Positions 8,921-17,920 of a DNA stretch of 64,000 nucleotides are shown here, in pieces; positions within the stretch are counted from its first letter, which is position 1, and each line of letters starts with the position of its first letter. The DNA comes from Bacteroides sp. (GTDB taxonomy: Bacteria > Bacteroidota > Bacteroidia > Bacteroidales > Muribaculaceae). The position numbers and the translations under genes are program-made. The stretch covers positions 853,859-917,858 of the forward strand of contig JAMPHF010000001.1 in NCBI GenBank assembly GCA_023663525.1, written 5' to 3'. The notes beneath the pieces were generated by a model that was not told the origin of the DNA, ran no database searches, and worked only from the letters and a program-made list of their open reading frames with translations.

Positions 8921-9049
8921 AATTCTCATTCTCACGGAGGAGTTGAGAAAATGAGAAATTCTCACCTCGTGAGAAAAATGAGAAAATGAGAAAATGAGAA
9001 AATTCTCACAATTCCCATCATTTCGTGAGAATGAGAAAATGAGAATGAC
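8921..9049. repeat. Imperfect 8-bp TGAGAAAA repeat array with fold-back ends
   Basis: Between the divergent pectinesterase-like and mdh genes, TGAGAAAA-type units recur (from 8944, then consecutive copies around 8970-9001, then again at 9026-9047). TTCTCATTCTCAC (8923-8935) is the exact reverse complement of GTGAGAATGAGAA (9025-9037), so the array can fold into a hairpin. No gene or known repeat family is recognised. Confidence 0.75.
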
Positions 9050-9133
9050 AACTTTTAACGCGGCAGTTATGTTATGGTTGAAGTATCAGTCATCCGACTA
9101 CAAGTTATATTACATATAAAACACAATAACATC

Positions 9134-10147
9134 ATGGACTTTTTAACTGACGAAAAACTGACTATTGTCGGTGCTGCGGGCATGATTGGCTCAAACATGG
9201 CACAGACCGCCGCAATGATGCGCCTGACCCCCAACATCTGCCTCTACGACACGTATGGACCGGGTCTCGAAGGTGTGGCCGAGGAATTGGCTCACTGCGG
9301 CTTCGAGGGGATGAACATCACCTACACCACCGACATAAAGGAGGCGTTGACCGACGCGAAATACATCGTATCGTCAGGCGGTGCCGCCCGCAAGGCAGGC
9401 ATGACCCGCGAGGACTTGCTCAAAGGCAACGCTCAGATAGCCGAGCAGTTTGGCAAGGATGTCAAGCAGTATTGCCCGGACGTGAAACACATCGTGGTCA
9501 TCTTCAACCCCGCCGACATCACGGGTCTCATCATCCTCCTCTATTCCGGTCTTGAGCCGTCGAGAGTCACCACCCTTGCCGCCCTTGACAGCACGCGCCT
9601 GCGCAGCGAGCTTTCAAAATATCTGAAAGTGCCTGCCGACGAGATTGTCAACAGCCGCACCTACGGCGGTCACGGCGAGCAGATGGCAGTGTTCGCATCG
9701 ACCACAACCGTTGACGGAAAACCGCTGACTGACATCATCGGCACTCCCAAGCTCCCGCTCGACGAGTGGATTGCCCTCAAAGAGAGAGTCGTCCAAGGCG
9801 GAAAGAAAATCATCGAACTCCGAGGCCGCTCCTCGTTCCAAAGCCCCGCATATCTCTCAATCGAGATGATTGCAGCCGCTATGGGCGGTAAACCGTTCCG
9901 CTGGCCTGCCGGGACATACGTCAACAATGACCGCTTCAAGCACATCATGATGGCCACCGAGACCACCATCGGCAAGAACGGCGTGGAGTGCAAGCCGGTG
10001 ACGGGAACCCCCGAAGAAGAAAAAGAGCTTGAAAAGAGCTATGAGCATCTTTGCAAGCTGCGCGATGAGGTTATCGAGATGGGTGTCATGCCTCCAATCG
10101 CCGACTGGCAGAGGCTCAACCCTAACCTTGAACGTAAGACCTGTTGA
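9134..10147 (+). CDS. mdh: Malate dehydrogenase (LDH/MDH superfamily)
   Basis: A 337-residue NAD(P)-dependent 2-hydroxyacid dehydrogenase, counted from MDFLTDEKLTIVGAAGMIGS. The N-terminal glycine-rich nucleotide-binding motif is near residue 12. The proton-relay histidine lies in YGGHGEQ near residue 180, and FNPADI occupies the position of the conserved NP motif. In Bacteroidales this enzyme feeds oxaloacetate/malate interconversion in the fumarate-succinate fermentation pathway. An in-frame extension to 9074 lacks homology, so the ATG at 9134 is preferred. MDH versus LDH specificity is assigned from overall resemblance to Bacteroidales MDH. Confidence 0.88.
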   Translation: MDFLTDEKLTIVGAAGMIGSNMAQTAAMMRLTPNICLYDTYGPGLEGVAEELAHCGFEGMNITYTTDIKEALTDAKYIVSSGGAARKAGMTREDLLKGNAQIAEQFGKDVKQYCPDVKHIVVIFNPADITGLIILLYSGLEPSRVTTLAALDSTRLRSELSKYLKVPADEIVNSRTYGGHGEQMAVFASTTTVDGKPLTDIIGTPKLPLDEWIALKERVVQGGKKIIELRGRSSFQSPAYLSIEMIAAAMGGKPFRWPAGTYVNNDRFKHIMMATETTIGKNGVECKPVTGTPEEEKELEKSYEHLCKLRDEVIEMGVMPPIADWQRLNPNLERKTC

Positions 10148-10378
10148 TTCGGAATGTATCTTACAACTTGCCCCGACTGAATCGGGGCAAAAAAAATTAC
10201 TCGTCATCCCGACGAATAACTTTTTTACCTTAAATCTAATACCATGAAAAACTTGTCGCAAAGTTAGAGACATTTTTTGTTTTGTCAAAACATTATGTAT
10301 ATGAATGTCGTATTCTTAACATTATTTAACCAAATATTTCTTTTTCCGAAATAATTCTCTCTCTTTAACGAGTTATTA
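10148..10378. other. Intergenic region between mdh and der with two hairpins
   Basis: No gene is seen. A perfect 9-bp stem TTGCCCCGA/TCGGGGCAA (10168-10176 and 10182-10190) is followed by A residues rather than T. A second, shorter stem TCGTC/GACGA (10201-10205 and 10211-10215) leads into ATAACTTTTTTA and is the better terminator candidate for mdh. Confidence 0.6.
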
Positions 10379-10410
10379 TTGTGGATTTATGAAATAATTG
10401 GTTAAATTTG
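10379..10410 (+). promoter_or_regulatory. Bacteroidetes-type promoter for der
   Basis: TTG (10379-10381), 21 nt, then TAAATTTG (10403-10410), about 60 nt before the preferred start of der. Confidence 0.65.
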
Positions 10411-10469
10411 CAATGTACAAAAGACGGAGTTCACTACAAGAACCCCGGTTCTCACAATACAAGAACGTA

Positions 10470-11789
10470 ATGGGACAAATGATCGCAATAGTTGGACGAC
10501 CCAACGTGGGAAAGTCCACACTTTTCAACAGGCTCACTCAGTCACGCACGGCCATCACCAACGATGAGGCCGGCACGACACGTGACCGCCAGTATGGCAA
10601 AGTTGACTGGAACGGCAAAGAGTTCTCAATCGTCGATACGGGCGGCTGGGTGGTCAACAGCGAGGACGTGTTTGAATCGGAAATCAACAAGCAGGTCCAG
10701 CTCGCCATCGAGCAGGCCGACGAGATTCTTTTCGTGGTCGATGCTGCCAACGGTGTCACCGACCTCGACGATCAGGTGGCTGAAATCCTGCGCCGCTCCA
10801 CCAAGCCGGTCATCCTCGTGGCCAACAAGGTTGACAACGGTGACTCAATCTACAACATATCCGAGTTTTACAGCCTCGGCCTCGGGGACCCGATGGGCGT
10901 GTCGGCAGTCAGCGGCTACGGCACCGGCGACCTCCTCGACGAAGTGGTCAAGAAAATGCCCGAAAAGGATGAGGACGAAGCCGACAAGCTCGACGACATA
11001 CCCAAGATTGCCATAGTCGGTCGTCCGAATGCCGGAAAGTCGTCCATCATCAATGCCTTCATCGACGAGGACCGCCACATCGTCACCGACATAGCCGGGA
11101 CAACGCGCGACTCTATCTATACGCGCTACAACAAGTTCGGCTTCGACTTCTATCTCGTTGACACCGCCGGAATCCGCAAGAAGACCAAGGTCACCGAGGA
11201 CATCGAATACTACTCCGTCATCCGCTCAATCCGCGCCATTGAAGCCTCCGATGTCTGCATCCTCATGATTGACGCCACCCGAGGCATCGAGGCGCAGGAC
11301 GTGTCAATCTTCTCGCTCATCCAGCGCAACAAGAAAGGTCTTGTCGTGGTCGTCAACAAGTGGGATCTCGTCGAGGACAAGTCGAAAGCAGCCATCCAGC
11401 ACTATGAGGACGCTATCCGCTCGCGTTTCGCCCCCTTCACCGACTTCCCGATAATCTTCGCGTCGGCACTCACCAAACAGCGCATCTTCAAGGTGCTTGA
11501 AACTGCCCTGCATGTGTGTGAGAACCGCAAAAGGGTTGTCCCGACCTCGCAGCTCAACACGGTCATGCTCGAAGCCATCTCCGCCTATCCCCCTCCTGCC
11601 AACAAGGGCAAGTTCATAAAGATAAAGTATGTCACCATGCTCAAAGGCTCTCCCATCCCGACATTCATATTCTTCTGCAACCTGCCGCAATGGGTCAAAG
11701 AGCCTTACCGGCGTTACCTTGAGAACAAAATCAGGGAGAACTGGGACTTCCACGGCACGCCTATCAACGTCTACATGCGCGAGAAATAG
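10470..11789 (+). CDS. der: Ribosome biogenesis GTPase Der (EngA)
   Basis: A 439-residue protein with tandem Era-like GTPase domains and a C-terminal KH-like domain, required for 50S subunit maturation. The first G1 loop is GRPNVGKST near residue 8 and the second GRPNAGKSS near residue 187. DTGGW and DTAGI (G3) and NKVD and NKWD (G4) are present. The C-terminal part from about 350 has the [19 protein letters not shown] ending typical of Der. Start is either the ATG at 10470 or that at 10479; upstream extension to 10398 would use TTG and overlap the promoter. No operon partner is obvious; rhaB begins 114 bases downstream. Confidence 0.96.
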   Translation: MGQMIAIVGRPNVGKSTLFNRLTQSRTAITNDEAGTTRDRQYGKVDWNGKEFSIVDTGGWVVNSEDVFESEINKQVQLAIEQADEILFVVDAANGVTDLDDQVAEILRRSTKPVILVANKVDNGDSIYNISEFYSLGLGDPMGVSAVSGYGTGDLLDEVVKKMPEKDEDEADKLDDIPKIAIVGRPNAGKSSIINAFIDEDRHIVTDIAGTTRDSIYTRYNKFGFDFYLVDTAGIRKKTKVTEDIEYYSVIRSIRAIEASDVCILMIDATRGIEAQDVSIFSLIQRNKKGLVVVVNKWDLVEDKSKAAIQHYEDAIRSRFAPFTDFPIIFASALTKQRIFKVLETALHVCENRKRVVPTSQLNTVMLEAISAYPPPANKGKFIKIKYVTMLKGSPIPTFIFFCNLPQWVKEPYRRYLENKIRENWDFHGTPINVYMREK

Positions 11790-11903
11790 AGTATGACCCG
11801 CGCGCTATATGCCCGCGTGTGTGTGCGCGAGCAGGTGTGACAACACAGCTACAAATATTCAATATAACCAACAATCTTACCATAACTCTCAACAACGTTT
11901 TCC

Positions 11904-13340
11904 ATGAAAGCTGATGAAAAGAACTACTATATCGCCGTCGATCTCGGAGCGACGAGCGGTCGTGTGATCCTCGCGTCGTTTGACGGCGAAAAAATCGAGA
12001 CGGAGGAAATCCACCGTTTCAAGCACCCGATGCTTCCGATTGCCGGAAACATCTTCTGGAATCTCCCCGGACTCTACAACGAAGTGCTGACCGGACTGCG
12101 CAACGCGGCTGTCAAGCTCGCCGAAATCGGAGCGAAAGCCCACTCAATCGGCATTGACACGTGGGGTTGCGATGTGGCATACTTCCATGCCGACGGCACT
12201 CTCGCCGGTCTCCCCTACTGCTACCGCGACCCCCACACCACCGGCGCGGTCGATAAATTCTGCGAGGAGAAAATGCCGCGCGAGAAAGTCTATGAGAAGA
12301 CAGGCATTCAGTTCATGGATTTCAACACGCTTTTCCATCTCTACACCATCGGCAAGAAGAAAGGCAACGTGCTTGAGACAGCCGACAAGATTCTGTTCAT
12401 CCCCGACGCGCTTAGCTACATGCTGACAGGCAATGCCGTCACGGAATATACCGTCGCCTCGACCTCACAGATACTCAACCCGACCACCGGCAAGCTCGAC
12501 GAGGAGCTTCTTGAGGCCATCGGGCTGACCCCCGACCACTTCGGCAAGCTCGTCAACCCCGGCTACGTCATCGGTCACCTCACACCCGGCGTGCAGCAGG
12601 CCACAGGTCTCGACGCAGTCCCGGTGGTAGCCGTGGCAGGTCACGACACCGCCTCCGCCGTCATCGGTGTCCCCGCCAAGGATGAGAAATTCGCCTACCT
12701 CAGTTGCGGCACATGGTCGCTGCTCGGCGTTGAAGCCCCTGGCCCTATCATCAACAAGAAAGGCTTTGACTACAACTTCACTAACGAGGGCGGTCTCGAC
12801 GGCTCAATCCGTTTCCTCAAGAACATCTGCGGTCTCTGGCTTCTCGAACGCTCTCGCGCAGAGCTGAAGGATGCACCCGAAAACATCGCAGACCTCTGCG
12901 CACTCTACACCACCTCCGACATCGACAGCATCATCAACCCCGATGACCCCGAATTTGCAAATCCCAAGTCAATGACCGAGGCCATCAAGGACTATTGCCG
13001 CCGCACCGGCCAGCGCGTCCCCGAGACCGCAGCCGACTTCATGCGCGTCATCTTCCGCAGCCTCGCCCTCCGCTACAAGGAAGTGCTCGGATGGCTCCGC
13101 GAGCTTGCCCCGAACGAAATCGACACCCTCCACGTGATCGGAGGCGGATGTCAGAACGCCCACCTCATGCAGCTCACCGCCGACGCCATCGGAATCCCCG
13201 TGGTCGCAGGCCCGTCAGAATCTACCGCCCTCGGCAACATCCTCGTCCAGCTTCGCGCCGACGGCAAGGTCAAAGACCTCAAGGAGATGCGTCAGGTGGC
13301 CATCAACTCGACAGAAACCAAGACATATCTTCCACGCTAA
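11904..13340 (+). CDS. rhaB: Rhamnulokinase (FGGY carbohydrate kinase)
   Basis: A 478-residue FGGY-family kinase that phosphorylates L-rhamnulose to rhamnulose 1-phosphate. The N-terminal AVDLGATSGRVILASFDG is the ATP/sugar-binding start. GIDTWGCDVAYF lies near residue 80, AGHDTASAV near 245, and the C-terminal signature VIGGGCQNAHLMQLTADA near 410. Identity as RhaB rather than a fuculokinase rests on the adjacent rhaA, rhaT and rhaD. It is the first gene of the rhamnose cluster, 51 bases ahead of rhaA. No AraC-type rhamnose regulator is visible in the window. Confidence 0.94.
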   Translation: MKADEKNYYIAVDLGATSGRVILASFDGEKIETEEIHRFKHPMLPIAGNIFWNLPGLYNEVLTGLRNAAVKLAEIGAKAHSIGIDTWGCDVAYFHADGTLAGLPYCYRDPHTTGAVDKFCEEKMPREKVYEKTGIQFMDFNTLFHLYTIGKKKGNVLETADKILFIPDALSYMLTGNAVTEYTVASTSQILNPTTGKLDEELLEAIGLTPDHFGKLVNPGYVIGHLTPGVQQATGLDAVPVVAVAGHDTASAVIGVPAKDEKFAYLSCGTWSLLGVEAPGPIINKKGFDYNFTNEGGLDGSIRFLKNICGLWLLERSRAELKDAPENIADLCALYTTSDIDSIINPDDPEFANPKSMTEAIKDYCRRTGQRVPETAADFMRVIFRSLALRYKEVLGWLRELAPNEIDTLHVIGGGCQNAHLMQLTADAIGIPVVAGPSESTALGNILVQLRADGKVKDLKEMRQVAINSTETKTYLPR

Positions 13341-13390
13341 GAGATAACAACAAAAACAATACCTAAAAACCAAAATTTTACCTTACAATC

Positions 13391-14644
13391 ATGAAAGAAG
13401 AATCAGTAAAGAAAGCGTATGAAATCGCTAAGGAACGCTACGCAGCCATTGGAGTTGACACCGACAAGGTGCTTGAGCAGATGCAGGACTTCCACCTGAG
13501 TATGCACTGCTGGCAGGCTGACGACGTGGCAGGTTTTGAAAACCAGGGCGGCTCACTCACCGGCGGCATCCAGGTCAACGGCAACTACCCCGGCAAGGCA
13601 CGCAACATCGACGAACTCCGCGCCGACATCCTCTATGCCATGAGCCTCATCCCCGGCAAGCACCGTCTCAACCTCCACGAAATCTACGGCGACTTCGGCG
13701 GCAAGTTCGTTGACCGCGACCAGTGCAGCGTCGAGCATTTCCAGAGCTGGATTGACTGGGGCAAAGCCAACGACATCAAACTCGACTTCAACTCAACCTC
13801 ATTCTCCCACCCCAAGAGCGGTGACCTCAGCCTCTCAAACCCCGACAAGGGCATACGTGACTTTTGGATTGAACATTCAAAGCGATGCCGCGCCATCTCG
13901 CAGGCCATCGGCGAGGCTCAGCAGGACCCCTGCATCATGAACACTTGGGTGCATGACGGCTCAAAGGACATCACCGTGAACCGCTACATGTATCGCGAAA
14001 TCCTCAAGGACTCCCTCGATCAGATTTTCGAGCACAAGTATGACTGGATGAAGGACTGCGTAGAGTCAAAGGTGTTCGGTATCGGTCTCGAAAGCTACAC
14101 TGTCGGCTCAAACGACTTCTATACCGCCTACGCTTCCAAGAACAACATGATGATCACTCTTGACACCGGTCACTTCCACCCGACCGAAAGCGTAGCCGAC
14201 AAGGTGTCAGCCATGCTCCTTTTCGTGCCCGAGCTCATGCTCCACGTATCTCGCCCCGTGCGTTGGGACTCTGACCACGTGACCATCATGGACGACCCCA
14301 CCATGGACCTTTTCAGCGAAATCGTCCGCGCAGGCGCACTCAACCGCGTACACTACGGTCTCGACTACTTCGACGGCACTCTCAACCGCATCGGTGCTTA
14401 CGTCATCGGTAGCCGCGCAGCACAGAAGTGTATGCTCCGCGCACTCCTCGAACCGACCGAAACACTCCGCAAGTATGAGCTTGACGACAAGAAGTTCCAG
14501 CGTCTCGCACTCCTTGAGGAATGTAAGAACCTCCCGTGGAATGCTGTCTATGACATGTTCTGCCTCAAGAACAACGTTCCCGTAGGCGAAAGCTACATCA
14601 CCGAAGTTGAAGGCTACGAACGCGACGTCACTTCCAAGCGATAA
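13391..14644 (+). CDS. rhaA: L-rhamnose isomerase
   Basis: A 417-residue cytosolic TIM-barrel isomerase converting L-rhamnose to L-rhamnulose; length is close to the E. coli enzyme (419). HCWQADDVAGFE near residue 38, GLESYTVGSNDFYTAYASKN near 233 and LDTGHFHPTE near 257 carry the conserved metal- and substrate-binding residues. It follows rhaB closely and is separated from rhaT by a 240-base region filled with a heptamer array, which might affect how the downstream genes are expressed. Confidence 0.97.
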   Translation: MKEESVKKAYEIAKERYAAIGVDTDKVLEQMQDFHLSMHCWQADDVAGFENQGGSLTGGIQVNGNYPGKARNIDELRADILYAMSLIPGKHRLNLHEIYGDFGGKFVDRDQCSVEHFQSWIDWGKANDIKLDFNSTSFSHPKSGDLSLSNPDKGIRDFWIEHSKRCRAISQAIGEAQQDPCIMNTWVHDGSKDITVNRYMYREILKDSLDQIFEHKYDWMKDCVESKVFGIGLESYTVGSNDFYTAYASKNNMMITLDTGHFHPTESVADKVSAMLLFVPELMLHVSRPVRWDSDHVTIMDDPTMDLFSEIVRAGALNRVHYGLDYFDGTLNRIGAYVIGSRAAQKCMLRALLEPTETLRKYELDDKKFQRLALLEECKNLPWNAVYDMFCLKNNVPVGESYITEVEGYERDVTSKR

Positions 14645-14653
14645 TACTGAGTT

Positions 14654-14870
14654 TAAGTAGTAAGTATTAAGTGCTAAGTTTCAAGTGTTAAGTATTAAGT
14701 ATTAAGCACCAAGAACCAAGCGTAAAGCCTAAGTATAAAGTATAGAGTATGGAAAATGACCCGCGCTCTATACTTTATACTTAATCCTTAACCCTTTATA
14801 CTTAATCCTTAACTCATAATACTTAATCCTTAACTCTTAATCCTTGCCCCTTAACCCTTCATACTTCACC
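14654..14870. repeat. Heptamer repeat array with self-complementary arms
   Basis: Left arm: about eleven consecutive 7-mers of the type TAAGTAT from 14654 to 14730, then a 1-base phase slip into further TAAGTAT/AAAGTAT units to about 14750. Right arm: fifteen in-phase 7-mers of the type CTTAATC, CTTAACC or CTTTATA from 14766 to 14870. The centre forms a perfect 18-bp stem (14730-14747 with 14766-14783) around an 18-nt loop. It lies between rhaA and rhaT and contains no gene. No spacers are present, so it is not a CRISPR array. Confidence 0.9.
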
Positions 14871-14884
14871 ATTATAATAAACCA

Positions 14885-15919
14885 ATGATATTAATAGGCT
14901 TACTCATTATCGCCATCGGTGCTTTCTGCCAGTCGAGCTGCTATGTCCCCATCAACAAGATTAAATCATGGAGCTGGGAGAGCTATTGGATTGTGCAGGG
15001 AGTTTTCGCATGGCTGATACTTCCGTTCCTTGGCGCACTTCTTGCAGTCCCTGCCGGACATTCGCTCTGCGAGCTTTTCACAGCCGACCAGTCATTCAAC
15101 ATCTGGATGACCATACTGTTCGGTGCGCTGTGGGGTGTCGGTGGATTGACATTCGGTCTGTCGATGCGCTACCTTGGTGTGGCTCTCGGCCAGTCCATCG
15201 CACTTGGCACATGCGCCGGTCTCGGCACAATCATGGGCCCCGTGCTGCTCAACATCTTCTTCCCTGAGAATGACCCGCTGTCACAGTTGACATTCGCCGT
15301 GATCCTCGGCGTAATCGTCACCCTCATCGGTATCGCCATCATCGGTGTCGCAGGCTCGATGAAAGCATCCTCACTCAGCGAGGAGAAGAAAAAGGCAGCC
15401 GTAAAGGACTTCAATTTCCCCAAAGGAATCACAATCGCACTGCTCGCAGGCTTCATGAGCGGATGTTTCAACGTCGGACTCGAATTCGGCAGCGGCATCA
15501 ACTTCGGAGAACTCACACCCGACATCTACAAGACGCTCCCCGCCACATTCCTCGTGACTCTCGGCGGCTTCGTCACCAACGCTGTCTACTGCTTCTATCA
15601 GAATCAGAAGAACAACACCTGGGGTGACTATAAGAAAGGTGGCGTACTTGCCAACAACCTGCTGTTCTGTCTGCTGGCCGGTGCCCTGTGGTACAGCCAG
15701 TTCTTCGGACTCGCACTCGGCAAGGGCTTTCTGACCGACTCCCCCACACTCATGACACTCTCTTTCTGCATCCTGATGGCTCTCAACGTTGTGTTCTCAA
15801 ACGTCTGGGGTATCATACTCAAGGAATGGAAAGGCTGCTCGCCGCAGACCATCACCGTGCTCATCATCGGCATTGTGGTGCTGATCGTGTCATGCTTCCT
15901 TCCCCAATTAATCGGATAA
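14885..15919 (+). CDS. rhaT: L-rhamnose/proton symporter
   Basis: A 344-residue inner-membrane protein with about ten membrane segments, the same length as E. coli RhaT. It begins MILIGLLIIAIGAFCQSSCY and has the RhaT-like YVPINKIKSWSWESYW loop early on. It imports L-rhamnose with protons. It lies downstream of the heptamer array and 22 bases ahead of rhaD, so rhaT and rhaD are surely cotranscribed. Whether transcription continues from rhaA or restarts after the array cannot be told from the sequence. Confidence 0.95.
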   Translation: MILIGLLIIAIGAFCQSSCYVPINKIKSWSWESYWIVQGVFAWLILPFLGALLAVPAGHSLCELFTADQSFNIWMTILFGALWGVGGLTFGLSMRYLGVALGQSIALGTCAGLGTIMGPVLLNIFFPENDPLSQLTFAVILGVIVTLIGIAIIGVAGSMKASSLSEEKKKAAVKDFNFPKGITIALLAGFMSGCFNVGLEFGSGINFGELTPDIYKTLPATFLVTLGGFVTNAVYCFYQNQKNNTWGDYKKGGVLANNLLFCLLAGALWYSQFFGLALGKGFLTDSPTLMTLSFCILMALNVVFSNVWGIILKEWKGCSPQTITVLIIGIVVLIVSCFLPQLIG

Positions 15920-15941
15920 AAATCATAACTATAAAATCACT

Positions 15942-16751
15942 ATGGCATCTATCTTAGACAACCGTCCCGCACTGCGCGAGGAGGTTGAGAAAGTAGCCGA
16001 AGTTGCCGGCTATCTCTGGCAAAAAGGCTGGGCTGAACGCAACGGCGGTAACATCACAATCAACATCACCGAACATGTCGATGACGAAATCCGCAACATG
16101 CCCGCAATAGCACCGGCTGCCCCCATCGGTCTCACACTTCCCGAACTGAAGGGCTGCTACTTCTACTGCAAGGGAACAAACAAACGTATGCGTGACCTCG
16201 CCCGTCGTCCGATGGAAAACGGCTCTGTCATCCGCATCACCGATGACTGCGCTCACTACGAAATCATTGCCGACAATCCCGTGAAACCCACTTCGGAGCT
16301 TCCCTCGCACCTTGCTGTCCACAACTACCTCATCTCGAAGGGCTCGACCTACAAGGCTTCACTCCACACTCATCCCATCGAGCTTGTGGCCATGAGCCAT
16401 TGCAAGAAATACCTTGAGAAAGATGTGGCCACCCGTCTGCTCTGGAGCATGATTCCCGAGACAAAGGCATTCTGCCCGCGCGGTCTCGGCATTATCCCCT
16501 ACAAGCTCCCGTCGTCCAACGAACTCGCTGAGTCAACAATCAAGGAACTCGGTGATTATGACGTGACCCTCTGGGAAAAGCACGGAGTCTTCGCCGTTGA
16601 CAACGACATCATGCAGGCATTCGACCAGGTTGACGTGCTCAACAAGTCAGCACTCATCTACATCGCTGCCAAAAACATGGGCTTCGAGCCTGAAGGCATG
16701 AGCGACGACCAGATGAAGGAAATGACCATTGCCTTCAACCTCCCCAAATAA
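15942..16751 (+). CDS. rhaD: Rhamnulose-1-phosphate aldolase
   Basis: A 269-residue class II (zinc) aldolase of the RhaD/AraD family that splits rhamnulose 1-phosphate into dihydroxyacetone phosphate and L-lactaldehyde. KGWAERNGGNITINI near residue 24 and the zinc ligands in SLHTHPIELVAMSH near residue 140 are clear. The late histidine lies in LWEKHGVFA near 210. It completes the rhaB-A-T-D set, giving uptake through to aldol cleavage. A 1,2-propanediol oxidoreductase is not present here. Confidence 0.95.
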   Translation: MASILDNRPALREEVEKVAEVAGYLWQKGWAERNGGNITINITEHVDDEIRNMPAIAPAAPIGLTLPELKGCYFYCKGTNKRMRDLARRPMENGSVIRITDDCAHYEIIADNPVKPTSELPSHLAVHNYLISKGSTYKASLHTHPIELVAMSHCKKYLEKDVATRLLWSMIPETKAFCPRGLGIIPYKLPSSNELAESTIKELGDYDVTLWEKHGVFAVDNDIMQAFDQVDVLNKSALIYIAAKNMGFEPEGMSDDQMKEMTIAFNLPK

Positions 16752-16793
16752 GAAAACCTACGCCTCTGAAAAGGCACAAAAAGTCTGATAAGG

Positions 16794-16872
16794 GCACAAA
16801 AAGACAAAAGGACATAGTTGACAAATGAAAAAAATAATTATTTGTCTCTTATGCCCTTTTGTCTTTTTGTGC
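16794..16872. terminator. Convergent-gene hairpin between rhaD and fabI
   Basis: GCACAAAAAGACAAAAGG (16794-16811) pairs perfectly over 18 bp with 16855-16872. The arms are A-rich and T-rich, so the structure can serve as a terminator for both convergent genes. The 43-nt loop contains further TTTGTCT and CTTATGC words. Confidence 0.7.
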
Positions 16873-16903
16873 CTACACTTATTCTAAACAGTGCATGGGC
16901 GCA

Positions 16904-17761
16904 TTAACCATATTGGATAGTTCCGTCCTCGTTGCGGTAGAGGTCGAAGCTCTTTTCATACTGGTCCATGGCCCTGAGGCTCATGCCCATGCTGGAGAAT
17001 CCACCATCGTGGAAAAGATTCTGCATGGTCACCTTGCGGGTGAGGTCGCTGAACATCACGATGCAGTAATCGGCACACTCATCAGCAGTGGCATTGCCCA
17101 GCGGCGACATGCGGTTGGCGAAATCCATGAGCGACGACATGCCCTTCACGCCGCTTCCGGCAGTGGTCTGAGTGGGCGACTGTGAAATCGTGTTGATGCG
17201 CACATGCTTCTCGCGACCATATATGTAGCCGAAACTGCGTGCTATCGATTCGAGCAGAGCCTTGGCGTCGGCCATGTCATTGTAGCCGAACATTGTACGC
17301 TGTGCGGCGATATAGCTGAGAGCCACGATGCTGCCGTGGTCGGCAATGGCATCAAGTTTCTTGGCTGCCTGAATCATCTTGTGGAAAGAGATTGCAGAGA
17401 TGTCGAGCGTTTTGTTGAGAAGATCGTAGTCAATATCGTCATAGAGACGTTTCTTGCGGACGTTGGGCGACATGCCGATGGAATGAAGCACGAAATCAAT
17501 CTTGCCTCCGAGAATCTCCATTGATTTCTCAAACACCATCTCAAGATCCTCGACGTTAGTTGCATCAGCCGGGATGACCTCAGCTCCGAGCTTCTCGCCA
17601 AGTTTGCTGACATCGCCCATACGGACAGCCACCGGAGTGTTTGACAGAGTGATTATCGCGCCTTCCTCTACGGCTTTCTCAGCCACTTTCCAGGCAATAC
17701 TCATGTCATTGAGCGCGCCGAAAATGATACCGCGCTTTCCTTTCAAAAGATTATAAGCCAT
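16904..17761 (-). CDS. fabI: Enoyl-[acyl-carrier-protein] reductase (NADH)
   Basis: A 285-residue short-chain dehydrogenase catalysing the last step of each fatty-acid elongation cycle. The start MAYNLLKGKRGIIFGALND and the FabI-type nucleotide site (GALNDMSIAWKVA) are clear. The active-site Tyr and Lys lie in YNDMADAKALLESIARSFG, and SQSPTQTTAGSGVKG forms the substrate-binding loop. It is divergent from the SpoU-type methyltransferase gene. A TAACTTTG box on the minus strand at 17796-17803 is a likely -7 element, with no clear -33 box. Confidence 0.95.
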   Translation of the reverse strand: MAYNLLKGKRGIIFGALNDMSIAWKVAEKAVEEGAIITLSNTPVAVRMGDVSKLGEKLGAEVIPADATNVEDLEMVFEKSMEILGGKIDFVLHSIGMSPNVRKKRLYDDIDYDLLNKTLDISAISFHKMIQAAKKLDAIADHGSIVALSYIAAQRTMFGYNDMADAKALLESIARSFGYIYGREKHVRINTISQSPTQTTAGSGVKGMSSLMDFANRMSPLGNATADECADYCIVMFSDLTRKVTMQNLFHDGGFSSMGMSLRAMDQYEKSFDLYRNEDGTIQYG

Positions 17762-17855
17762 GTTATAATATAGATTAGTACTGGTTTTCTCGCCGCAAAG
17801 TTACGCAGATTTCGTGTGAAATGAGCCATCCGTCGGCGTTTTCATCTCATTTTTG

Positions 17856-17886
17856 TTGTATTATCGGTCAATCAGAACTAATTTTG
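17856..17886 (+). promoter_or_regulatory. Bacteroidetes-type promoter for the TrmH-family gene
   Basis: TTG (17856-17858), 20 nt, then TAATTTTG (17879-17886), about 35 nt ahead of the ATG at 17921. Confidence 0.7.
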
Positions 17887-17920
17887 TACAAAATTTCTCA
17901 ACCAATCCGTCACACTGATT

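Noticed and set aside
10168..10190. GC-rich hairpin as mdh terminator
   Set aside because: The stem is followed by A residues rather than T on the coding strand; the next, smaller stem at 10201-10215 with a T-run fits better.
14654..14870. CRISPR array
   Set aside because: Units are contiguous 7-mers with no spacers, and no cas genes are present.
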